A stretch of DNA of 64,000 nucleotides from Sphingomonas sp. SCN 67-18. Its GTDB lineage: Bacteria > Pseudomonadota > Alphaproteobacteria > Sphingomonadales > Sphingomonadaceae. Both the position numbers and the translations under genes were made by a program. The stretch is from positions 74,273 through 138,272 of the forward strand of contig NZ_MEFG01000017.1 in the NCBI RefSeq assembly GCF_001724715.1. Reading direction: 5' to 3'. This document shows, in pieces, positions 9,274-16,411 of this stretch (its first letter is position 1; every line of letters begins with the position of its first letter). The notes beneath the pieces were generated by a model, which was not told the DNA's origin, did no database searches, and saw only the letters and a program-made list of their open reading frames with translations.

Positions 9274-9361
9274 CGAGAAATCCCCTGTGAGATACTGGTT
9301 CTGCGCCCATGCCGTCCTTGGCCGAGCTGCGATCCCGCCACGGATGGCCGATGATGCTTTC

Positions 9362-9390
9362 GTGACTCGTCCATGACGGTTGCATGACAG
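9362..9390 (-). promoter_or_regulatory. Pho box: three PhoB half-sites in phase
   Basis: Read on the minus strand, half-sites CTGTCAT (9390-9384), CCGTCAT (9379-9373) and GAGTCAC (9368-9362) repeat at exact 11-bp steps. The PhoB consensus is CTGTCAT direct repeats with 4-bp spacers. The first half-site is perfect, the second differs by one base, and the third is weaker. The array ends 88 bp before the lipoprotein start codon. A fourth CTGTCAT on the plus strand at 9401 forms an inverted repeat with the first, so the divergent MATE gene might also be affected. Confidence 0.65.
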
Positions 9391-9436
9391 CGGCGACGCC
9401 CTGTCATTTCGCGCATCTTGCGCTACACGCATCGCC

Positions 9437-10822
9437 ATGGGCGGCATCGCACGGGAAAGCGCAGGCACGGGGCTATGGCGCGCGGAGGCGCGGGCGACGA
9501 TCGCGCTCGCCTATCCGCTGGTGCTCACCAACATCGCCCAGGCGCTCATCCACGCGACGGACGTGGTGATGCTCGGCCGGGTCGGCGCGCGGGCGCTGGC
9601 GGCCGGGGCGCTGGGCGTGAACCTGTTCAACGCCTGCCTCATCTTCGGCGTCGGGCTGATGACCGCATCCGCGCCGATGATCGCCAGCGAGCTGGGCCGC
9701 CGCAGCCATTCGGTGCGCGACGTGCGCCGGACGGTGCGCCAGTCGCTCTGGGCGGCGTCCGCCATCGCCGTCCCCTTCTGGCTGCTGCTGTGGCACGCGG
9801 AGGAGATTCTCCGCCTGTTCGGGCAGGATCCCGGGCTCTCAGCGGAGGCCGCCCGCTTCACCCGCGCGATGATGTGGGGGCTGCTTCCCTATTTCGGCTA
9901 TGTCGTGCTGCGCTCCTTCGTCGCCGCGCTGGAGCGGCCGGGCTGGGCGCTGGCGATCGGCGCCGGGGCGGTCGTGATGAACGCCATGGTCAATTATGTG
10001 CTGATCTTCGGCGGGCTGGGCATCCCCGCGCTCGGCCTGCTCGGCGCGGGCATCGGCAGCGCCTTCACCAATGTCATGATGTTCATCGGCATGGCGGTGG
10101 TCGTCGCGCGGCACCGCCTGTTCCGCCGCTACCATCTGTTCGGCAATTTCTGGCGGGCGGACTGGCCGCGCTTCGCCCAGGTGCTCCGGCTCGGCGTGCC
10201 GATCGCCGTCACCCTGGCGCTGGAAGTGACCATCTTCAACGCCGCCGTGTTCCTGATGGGGCTGATCGGCACGGCGGAGCTCGCCGCCCACGCCATCGCC
10301 ATCCAGATCGCGTCGCTCGCCTTCATGGTGCCGCTCGGCATCTCGCAGGCGGCGACGGTGCGGGTCGGGCTCGCCTACGGCCAGGGCGACCGCGCCGCCA
10401 TCGGCCGCGCGGGGTGGACCAGCTTCACGCTGGGCACCGGCTTCATGCTGTTCACCGCAACGCTGCTGCTGTTCTGGCCGCGCACGCTGGTCGGCCTGTT
10501 CATCGACCTCAACGATCCCGCCAACGCCCATGTCGCCGCGCTCGCCGTCTCCTTCCTCGCCGTCGCGGCGCTGTTCCAGATCGTCGACGGCGCGCAATCC
10601 GTCGGCGCCGGCATGCTGCGCGGCCTGCACGACACCACCCTGCCCATGGTCTATGCCGCCGTCGGCTATTGGGTGATCGGGCTTGGCGTCGGCGTGCTGC
10701 TCGGCTTCCACGCGGGCTGGGGCGGCGTCGGCATCTGGGTGGGGCTTGCCAGCGGCCTCGCCGTCGTCTCGGTGCTCATGGTCACGCGCTGGATGCGGCG
10801 TGAACGGCTGGGCCTCGCCTGA
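9437..10822 (+). CDS. MATE family multidrug/toxin efflux transporter
   Basis: This inner-membrane cation-coupled antiporter exports drugs or metabolites. The 461-residue product from the ATG at 9437 has twelve hydrophobic helices in two similar halves. The characteristic early motif is present (LAYPLVLTNIAQALIHATDV, VMLGRVG), as is the second-half equivalent (ELAAHAIAIQIASLAFMVPL). In-frame codons back to 9380 are not needed for the fold. It is divergent from the Pho-boxed lipoprotein gene and codirectional with dinB, 42 bp downstream. The substrate cannot be inferred. Confidence 0.9.
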   Translation: MGGIARESAGTGLWRAEARATIALAYPLVLTNIAQALIHATDVVMLGRVGARALAAGALGVNLFNACLIFGVGLMTASAPMIASELGRRSHSVRDVRRTVRQSLWAASAIAVPFWLLLWHAEEILRLFGQDPGLSAEAARFTRAMMWGLLPYFGYVVLRSFVAALERPGWALAIGAGAVVMNAMVNYVLIFGGLGIPALGLLGAGIGSAFTNVMMFIGMAVVVARHRLFRRYHLFGNFWRADWPRFAQVLRLGVPIAVTLALEVTIFNAAVFLMGLIGTAELAAHAIAIQIASLAFMVPLGISQAATVRVGLAYGQGDRAAIGRAGWTSFTLGTGFMLFTATLLLFWPRTLVGLFIDLNDPANAHVAALAVSFLAVAALFQIVDGAQSVGAGMLRGLHDTTLPMVYAAVGYWVIGLGVGVLLGFHAGWGGVGIWVGLASGLAVVSVLMVTRWMRRERLGLA

Positions 10823-10864
10823 TCCCGCTTTGCCAGCGCCTAAGCTGCGGATAAACAGGCAGAC

Positions 10865-11962
10865 GTGGACGCCCCGCCTGCCCCGCCTCTGCGCAAGATC
10901 ATCCATATCGACATGGACGCCTTCTACGCATCCGTTGAACAGCGGGACGATCCGGCGCTGCGCGGCAGGCCGCTGGCGGTGGGCTATGCCGGGCCGCGCG
11001 GCGTGGTGGCGGCGGCCAGCTACGAGGCGCGCCGGTTCGGCGTGCGGTCCGCCATGGCGTCGTCGACCGCGCGGCGCAAATGCCCGGAACTCATCTTCGT
11101 GCCGCCGCGCTTCGACGCCTATCGCGCCGTCTCGCGGCAAATCCACGCCATTTTCGCGGATTTCACCAGCCTCATCGAGCCGCTCTCGCTGGACGAAGCC
11201 TATCTCGACGTGACCGGGGCCGACTCGGCCACCGATGTCGCCACCCGCATCCGCGCCCGCATCCGCGCCGAAACCGGCCTCACCGCCTCGGCCGGCGTCT
11301 CCTATAATAAATTCCTCGCCAAGATCGCGTCGGACCAGAACAAGCCGGACGGCCTGTGCGTCGTAACCCCGCGCCAGGGGGCGGCCTTCGCCGCCGCCCT
11401 GCCCGTCGCCCGCTTCCACGGCGTCGGGCCGAAGACGGCGGCGCGCATGGCGCAGCTCGGCATCCATGACGGCGCCCAGCTGCGTGATTATGATCTCGCC
11501 GCCCTCCACCAGCATTTCGGCAAGGCCGCCGCATATTATCACGCCGCCGCGCATGGCCATGACGACCGGCCGGTCAGGCCGGACCGAGAGCATAAATCGA
11601 TCAGCGCTGAACGGACCTTCGATGTCGATCTTATCCGCCCGGCCGATCTCATCGCCGCGCTTGAGCCGATTGCCGATGCCGCATGGGTGCGGGTCGAACG
11701 CTCCGGGCTGCACGGCCGCACCGTCACGCTCAAGGTCAAATATGCCGATTTCTCGATCATGACCCGGTCGCGCAGCTTCGCCGCCCCGGTCGCGGACCTC
11801 CGCGCCTTTTCGGATGCCGGCGCGGCGCTGATGAACGCGCTCTGCCCGGTGCCGCGCGGGGTCAGGCTGCTCGGTCTCGGCCTGTCCGCCTTCCACCATC
11901 CGGCGCAGGACGGCGCGCGCCAGCTCGGGCTGGCGCTGCCGCCTGTCACTGAACGGACATGA
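10865..11962 (+). CDS. dinB: DNA polymerase IV
   Basis: This is a Y-family translesion polymerase. The 365-residue protein starts at a GTG and shows the catalytic motifs HIDMDAFYASVEQRD (first Asp pair) and PLSLDEAYLDVT (Asp-Glu pair). It has the usual palm, fingers, helix-hairpin-helix thumb (FHGVGPKTAARMAQLG) and little-finger domain. The C-terminal QLGLAL resembles a weak beta-clamp-binding motif. No GTTC-N7-GTTC LexA box was found in the 42-bp gap upstream, so SOS control is not supported locally. Confidence 0.95.
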   Translation: MDAPPAPPLRKIIHIDMDAFYASVEQRDDPALRGRPLAVGYAGPRGVVAAASYEARRFGVRSAMASSTARRKCPELIFVPPRFDAYRAVSRQIHAIFADFTSLIEPLSLDEAYLDVTGADSATDVATRIRARIRAETGLTASAGVSYNKFLAKIASDQNKPDGLCVVTPRQGAAFAAALPVARFHGVGPKTAARMAQLGIHDGAQLRDYDLAALHQHFGKAAAYYHAAAHGHDDRPVRPDREHKSISAERTFDVDLIRPADLIAALEPIADAAWVRVERSGLHGRTVTLKVKYADFSIMTRSRSFAAPVADLRAFSDAGAALMNALCPVPRGVRLLGLGLSAFHHPAQDGARQLGLALPPVTERT

Positions 11963-11982
11963 TCGAAATGCAGGGGAGCCTT

Positions 11983-13533
11983 ATGACCAATATCAGCAGA
12001 CGCGGCCTGATCGGCGGCATGGCGGCGGGCGTGCTCTGCGTTCCCGCGATCGGGCGGGCGCAGATGCTGTTCCGCGACTATCCCTTCCGCCTCGGCATCG
12101 CGGCGGGCGATCCCGCGCCGGACGGCTTCGTCATCTGGACCCGCCTCGCCCCCGATCCGCTCGAACCGCACGGCGGCATGCCCCTCGCCCCGGTGGAAGT
12201 GGAATGGCAGGTGGCAAGCGACGAGGCGATGCGCAACGTGGTGCAAAAGGGCACCGCCGTCGCCCGGCCGGAACTCGCCCACGCCGTCCATGTCGAACTC
12301 GCCGGGCTGCAGCCAGGCCGCCCCTATTGGTACCGTTTCTCGGTGGGCGGGGAACGCACCATGGTCGGCCGCGCCCGCACCGCACCCGCCGCAGGCGCGC
12401 CGCTCTCGGCCGCCCGCCTCGGCGTCGCCGGCTGCCAGCATTATGAAGACGGCCTCTACACCGCCTACCGCCATCTCGCAGCCGAGGAGGTGGATTTCGT
12501 CTATCATTATGGCGATTATCTCTACGAACGCCGCAGCTCCCCCGTGCCGATCGGCTGGGACGGCAGGCCCCGCCCCTTCGTACGCGCCTATATCGGCGGC
12601 GAATTGTACAGCCTCGACGATTATCGCCGCCGCTACGCCCAGACCAAGATGGATGCCGACCTCCAGGCCGCGCACGCATCGGCCGCATGGTTCACCACCT
12701 TCGACGACCATGAGGTGGAGAATAACTGGGTCGGCACCATCGACGAGAACGGCACCCCGCCGGAAATCTTCGCCCTGCGCCGCGCCGCCGCCTTCCAGGC
12801 CTATTATGAGCATATGCCCCTGCGCCGCGCGGCCTTCCCCGGCCCGGCGGGGATGCGGATCAACCGCCAGGCGACTTATGGGGACCTGCTCACCGTCAAC
12901 TTCCTCGACACCCGCCAGTACCGCAGCGACCAGCCCTGCGACGACGGCTTCAAGCCCGATTGCCCCGGCATCGTCGATCCGCGCGCCACCGTGCTCGGCG
13001 ACGCGCAGGAAAAGTGGCTGGACGCCAGTCTGCGCGCCGACAAGGCCCGCTGGACGCTCATCGCCCAGCAGGTGATGATGATGCGGCTTGACCGGCGCAC
13101 CGGCGACGAGCCCCAGCCCATCCGCAACATCGACAGCTGGGCCGCCTATGCCGCCCCGCGCGAGCGCATGGTGGATCGGCTGCGCGGGCGGAACAATGTG
13201 GTGGTGGTCACCGGCGACGAGCATCAGAATTTCGCCGGAGAACTGCGCCGGTGGGACGGCGGTGGCGATCCCGTGGCGGTGGAATTCGTCTCCACCTCGA
13301 TCAGCTCGGGCGGCAGCGGCCAAGACAAGCGCGCTAATGCCGACCGCATCATGGCCCGCAACCCGGAACTGAAATTCTCAAACGATCAGCGCGGCTATCT
13401 GGTCTGCGATGTCGCGCCGGACCTGTGGCAAACCCATTTCCGCGTCGTCGACAAGGTGCACGAGCCGGGTGGCCAGCTCTCCACCCGCGCTACCTTGTCG
13501 GTGGAACGGGGCAAAGCGGCCATCGTCAGCTGA
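11983..13533 (+). CDS. phoD: Alkaline phosphatase D family, Tat-exported
   Basis: This is a periplasmic or secreted phosphodiesterase/phosphomonoesterase that releases inorganic phosphate. The 516-residue protein begins at the ATG at 11983, 4 nt after AGGGGAG. A twin-arginine signal (ISRRGLIGGMAAGV) follows. Metal-ligand motifs of the PhoD fold can be seen: VAGCQHYEDG, YHYGDYLYE, TTFDDHEVENNW and VTGDEHQNF. An alternative ATG at 11959 overlaps the dinB stop but has no ribosome-binding site. With the Pho-boxed lipoprotein nearby it suggests local clustering of phosphate functions, but a solid Pho box directly upstream was not found. Confidence 0.93.
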   Translation: MTNISRRGLIGGMAAGVLCVPAIGRAQMLFRDYPFRLGIAAGDPAPDGFVIWTRLAPDPLEPHGGMPLAPVEVEWQVASDEAMRNVVQKGTAVARPELAHAVHVELAGLQPGRPYWYRFSVGGERTMVGRARTAPAAGAPLSAARLGVAGCQHYEDGLYTAYRHLAAEEVDFVYHYGDYLYERRSSPVPIGWDGRPRPFVRAYIGGELYSLDDYRRRYAQTKMDADLQAAHASAAWFTTFDDHEVENNWVGTIDENGTPPEIFALRRAAAFQAYYEHMPLRRAAFPGPAGMRINRQATYGDLLTVNFLDTRQYRSDQPCDDGFKPDCPGIVDPRATVLGDAQEKWLDASLRADKARWTLIAQQVMMMRLDRRTGDEPQPIRNIDSWAAYAAPRERMVDRLRGRNNVVVVTGDEHQNFAGELRRWDGGGDPVAVEFVSTSISSGGSGQDKRANADRIMARNPELKFSNDQRGYLVCDVAPDLWQTHFRVVDKVHEPGGQLSTRATLSVERGKAAIVS

Positions 13534-13573
13534 TCCCCGGCCATGCTATCGTCCGGCGATTAGGAGACTCGCC

Positions 13574-14350
13574 ATGAAATCATTGTCCATCCTCGCGGTG
13601 CTGCTCGCTTCGGCCCTGCCCGCCACGGCCGCCGTCGCGCAGCACGAATCCGGCCACCACGCCGCCTCCCAGTCAGACGTCATCGCCGCCGCCATCGCCG
13701 ATCCCAACCGCCCGGCGGCGGACCGGGACCGAGACGCGCTCCGCCACCCGGGCGATCTGCTCGCCTTCACGGGCATCAAGCCCGGCGATGCGGTGATCGA
13801 TGTCTGGCCGGGCGGCGGTTACTGGACCCGGCTGTTCTCCGCCGCGGTCGGCCCGAAAGGCTCGGTGACGGCCTATGTCCCGGCGGAAATCGTCAATTTC
13901 GGCAGCAAGCCGCTCGACGTCGCCCGTGCCTTCGCGGCGGAACCGGGCCGGGGCAACGTCACGGTGGTCAGCGATCCGCTGGCCGATCCCGCACCCCCCG
14001 CCATCGCCGACATCATCTGGACGTCGCAAAACTATCACGACCTCCATAACATCAAGGATGCGGACGTTGCCGCCTTCAACCGCGAGGTGTTCCGCGCGCT
14101 GCGCCCCGGCGGTGTCTATATCGTCATCGATCACGCCGCGCCCGCCGGATCGGGTGTCAAGAACACGGCCGATCTCCACCGCATAGACCCGGAAACTGTG
14201 AAGGCGGAGGCAAAGGCCGCCGGCTTCGTGCTGGAAAGCGAAGGCAAGATGCTCGCCAACCCGGCGGACCCGCACGACATCAAGGTGTTCGACCCCGCGA
14301 TTCGCGGCAAGACGGACCAGTTCGTGTTCAAGTTCCGCAAGCCGAAGTGA
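13574..14350 (+). CDS. Class I SAM methyltransferase-like protein with signal peptide
   Basis: The 258-residue product has a clear Sec signal (SILAVLLASALPATAAVAQ), a His-rich mature start (HESGHHAAS) and a Rossmann methyltransferase domain. Motif I reads VIDVWPGGGYWTRLF, and a later motif reads IADIIWTSQNYHDLHN. Export of a SAM-dependent enzyme is odd because SAM is cytoplasmic. The signal could be a membrane tether, or the protein may have lost catalysis. TAGGAG precedes the ATG. The next gene follows by 1 bp, so the two are probably cotranscribed. Family membership is likely, but the substrate is unknown. Confidence 0.8.
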   Translation: MKSLSILAVLLASALPATAAVAQHESGHHAASQSDVIAAAIADPNRPAADRDRDALRHPGDLLAFTGIKPGDAVIDVWPGGGYWTRLFSAAVGPKGSVTAYVPAEIVNFGSKPLDVARAFAAEPGRGNVTVVSDPLADPAPPAIADIIWTSQNYHDLHNIKDADVAAFNREVFRALRPGGVYIVIDHAAPAGSGVKNTADLHRIDPETVKAEAKAAGFVLESEGKMLANPADPHDIKVFDPAIRGKTDQFVFKFRKPK

Positions 14351-14351
14351 C

Positions 14352-14531
14352 ATGGCGGAAGGGTTTGAACGCCATCGCCAGCCCTGGACGTCCGACGAGG
14401 TCCAGAAACTCCATCGGCTGGCGAAAAAGGGGATGCCGCTGAAAGCCATCGCCAAGGCGCTGACGCGCAGCGAGGAATCGGTGAAGATCCGGGCCAAGGC
14501 GGACGGGCTGGGGATCGCGAAGCTGCGTTGA
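14352..14531 (+). CDS. Small SANT/Myb-like helix-turn-helix protein, 59 aa
   Basis: A complete 59-codon frame runs from the ATG at 14352 to the TGA at 14531. It contains PWTSDEVQKLHRLAKKGM and then PLKAIAKALTRSEESVKIRA. The spaced Trp, hydrophobic helices and basic third helix resemble a single SANT/Myb-type or GcrA-like DNA-binding unit. It starts 1 bp after the methyltransferase stop. It is probably a small regulator or nucleoid-associated protein. No function is assigned. Confidence 0.72.
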   Translation: MAEGFERHRQPWTSDEVQKLHRLAKKGMPLKAIAKALTRSEESVKIRAKADGLGIAKLR

Positions 14532-14603
14532 AAAAAGATCGCGCGGGACGCGCCGCGCGGCCTCGTTTATGGTCGCCCCCTCGACACCTGCCAGGGGGCG
14601 GCC

Positions 14604-15371
14604 ATGACGATGTTGATCGGACGGATCGGTTTTGCGATTGCGGCGCCGCTGCTGCTGCTGGGGTGCCTGCTCACCCCCGGCAAGTTCGTCTCCACGCTCA
14701 GCATCAATGCAGATCGCAGCTTCAGCTTCACCTACCGGGGTGAAGTCTATGCCAATGATATGGAAGACGGCATCGGCGGCCTTGGCAACGGTGGCGACAG
14801 CATCGGCGAAGGCGATGAAAATGGCGACGCCGAACCCGCCTCCGAAACCCAGGCCAGCTTCTCCAACACCGCGATGCAGGCCGACGCCGCGCCCGCAAGG
14901 CCGGAGGACAAGAAACGCGCCACCGAGGCCAAGCGCCGCGCCATGGCGGAAGCGTTGTCGAAGGAAGCGGGCTACCGCTCCGTCTCCTATGTGGGCGATG
15001 GGAAATTCCTCATCGATTACGCCATTTCCGGCGTGCTGACCCACAGCTTCCTCTACCCGTTCAACGTCGATGCGGAAATCGCCCTGCCCTTCCTGGTGGT
15101 GGAGGTCCGCGCCAATGACAGCGTGCGCGTCCGCGCGCCCGGCTTCGCCAATGATTCCGATTCCAAATCCATGCCCGGCAAGCCGGACATGGCGAGCAAG
15201 CTGGACGGGGTGTTCACGCTCGATACCAATGCGGAGATCGTCAGCCAGAATAATGAGGACGGCGCCACCGTTGTCGGCGGCCGCAAGACGATCCGCTGGC
15301 GCGCCACCCCGCTGACCAAGGACGCGCCCAGCGCGGTGCTGAAGCTCGCACCACGCGCCGCCACGCCGTGA
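14604..15371 (+). CDS. Hypothetical lipoprotein
   Basis: The 255-residue protein has a hydrophobic start and lipobox-like LLLLGC (Cys at about residue 20), so it is likely a membrane lipoprotein. After a beta-rich opening (STLSINADRSFSFTYRGEVY), a Gly/Asp/Glu-rich stretch leads to an Ala/Lys/Arg-rich helix near residues 90-120. A beta-rich C-terminal half follows (RKTIRWRATPL). AGGGGGCGG lies just ahead of the ATG. I do not recognise a named family. Its stop codon abuts the palindrome at 15371. Confidence 0.75.
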   Translation: MTMLIGRIGFAIAAPLLLLGCLLTPGKFVSTLSINADRSFSFTYRGEVYANDMEDGIGGLGNGGDSIGEGDENGDAEPASETQASFSNTAMQADAAPARPEDKKRATEAKRRAMAEALSKEAGYRSVSYVGDGKFLIDYAISGVLTHSFLYPFNVDAEIALPFLVVEVRANDSVRVRAPGFANDSDSKSMPGKPDMASKLDGVFTLDTNAEIVSQNNEDGATVVGGRKTIRWRATPLTKDAPSAVLKLAPRAATP

Positions 15372-15389
15372 TTGCGTAAATTACGCAAT
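15371..15389. promoter_or_regulatory. 19-bp perfect palindrome, candidate activator site
   Basis: ATTGCGTAAATTACGCAAT is a perfect 9-bp inverted repeat around one central A. The one-base gap rules out an RNA hairpin with a normal loop, so a dimeric protein operator is more likely. Its centre lies about 105 bp upstream of the -24 element of the sigma-54-like promoter at 15485, which is a usual enhancer distance. Its core CGTAAATTACG recurs at 30748. Confidence 0.5.
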
Positions 15390-15484
15390 TAAATCAATAC
15401 CATCGTCGATATCATTGACAGGCGATGCGCTGACGGCCACGCGCCCGCCGCCGCGCGCGGCCTCAACCCTATGTTGCTGAATAA

Positions 15485-15499
15485 TGGCATAAAGATTGC
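15485..15499 (+). promoter_or_regulatory. Sigma-54 (RpoN) -24/-12 promoter for the PEP-CTERM gene
   Basis: TGGCATAAAGATTGC matches the RpoN consensus (TGGCACG-N4-TTGC) at the invariant GG and GC with exact spacing, keeping TGGCA and TTGC. It would start transcription near 15511, about 57 nt before the ATG. In several PEP-CTERM-bearing bacteria such genes are controlled by the PrsK/PrsR system with RpoN promoters, which supports this reading. Confidence 0.6.
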
Positions 15500-15567
15500 G
15501 ATTGCGGTTGCCGATACTCCTCCGCACGCAAGCCCCGGCCTGCCTGCGCAACGACGGAACGGAACCC

Positions 15568-16347
15568 ATGCGCATCTTCACCGCCCTTGCGGGCGCCCTC
15601 ATCCTCTCCACCGCCATCCCGGCCGCGGCGTCCACCGTCCCCGGCAGCGCGATCACCACCGGCCCGCAATATCAGACCAGCGTCCACTACCGCTTCGGCG
15701 CGAACCCATCGAGCGTGGGCGGCTTCGGCGGCTCCTATTGGGACGTCGCGGGCAGCGGATCCTTTTTCCAGGTCTGCGCGGAATTGTTCGATCATGATGG
15801 CGTCGCCCCCTCCTACACCGTCACCGGCGGCATCACCTCGTTCGGGGATTTCAGGGACGCGCAGCTGACCGCGCTCTTCTCCAACGCCTATCCGCTGCTG
15901 GACGGCGCGGTCACCGCCTATGTCGCCGCCAATGGCGATCTCAGCTATAATCCGGCGCTGGCGGCCCAATGGAACAGCATCGGCGCCTATTCGCTGGCGC
16001 TGCAGACGCTGACCTGGAGCATCGTGGAGAATAATCAGGCGGTGATCGCGCCTGCGGACAGCAGCACCGTGTTCGGCATCATGAATGACGGGCTGGGCGA
16101 CCCGGAGGCGACCGGCTACATCCTCGGCTGGGCAGCGAACATCAACAGCGGCCTGTGGGTACCGAACGGCAATGTCAGCCTGTTCCAGGCCGTCTCGTCC
16201 GACAGCGCGATCCAGAACCGCTACTGGATGACCATGGCCGCCCCGGTGCCGGAACCGGCAAGCTGGGCGATGATGCTCTTCGGCATGGCGGTGGTGGGCG
16301 GCGCGCTGCGGCATCGCCACCGCCCCGCGCGCCGCGCCGCCGCCTGA
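15568..16347 (+). CDS. PEP-CTERM (PEPxxWA) sorting-domain exported protein
   Basis: This 259-residue exported protein is a likely exosortase substrate for envelope anchoring or processing. It has a Sec signal peptide (IFTALAGALILSTAIPAAAS) and a Gly/Ser/Asn-rich body. The C-terminal tripartite signal is VPEPASWAMMLFGMAVVGG followed by an Arg-rich tail (RHRHRPARR), as in the PEPxxWA class. Two Cys are not prominent in the body, and no enzymatic domain is recognised. The start is the ATG at 15568; codons upstream to 15496 would cover the promoter. Such proteins are usually tied to exopolysaccharide or biofilm matrix. The exosortase is not in this window. Confidence 0.9.
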   Translation: MRIFTALAGALILSTAIPAAASTVPGSAITTGPQYQTSVHYRFGANPSSVGGFGGSYWDVAGSGSFFQVCAELFDHDGVAPSYTVTGGITSFGDFRDAQLTALFSNAYPLLDGAVTAYVAANGDLSYNPALAAQWNSIGAYSLALQTLTWSIVENNQAVIAPADSSTVFGIMNDGLGDPEATGYILGWAANINSGLWVPNGNVSLFQAVSSDSAIQNRYWMTMAAPVPEPASWAMMLFGMAVVGGALRHRHRPARRAAA

Positions 16348-16366
16348 CGGAACGGGCGGGCCTGCC

Positions 16367-16392
16367 CCGCCGCCGCGCGCATGGGGCGGCGG
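16367..16392. terminator. GC-rich hairpin between convergent genes
   Basis: CCGCCGCC (16367-16374) pairs with GGCGGCGG (16385-16392) around a 10-nt loop in the 64-bp gap between the convergent PEP-CTERM and gdhA genes. There is no clear T-run on either side. Its position suggests a bidirectional terminator, but simple GC bias could also produce it. Confidence 0.35.
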
Positions 16393-16411
16393 CGCGGGCC
16401 GGCCCTGCCGG

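Noticed and set aside
10823-10864. Search for a LexA/SOS box before dinB
   Set aside because: No GTTC-N7-GTTC or near match in the short gap.
11943-11960. Pho-box-like CTGTCAC-N4-CGGACAT just before phoD
   Set aside because: The second half matches only 5 of 7 positions, it lies inside the dinB end, and there would be no room for a leader and ribosome-binding site if it were a PhoB-type promoter.
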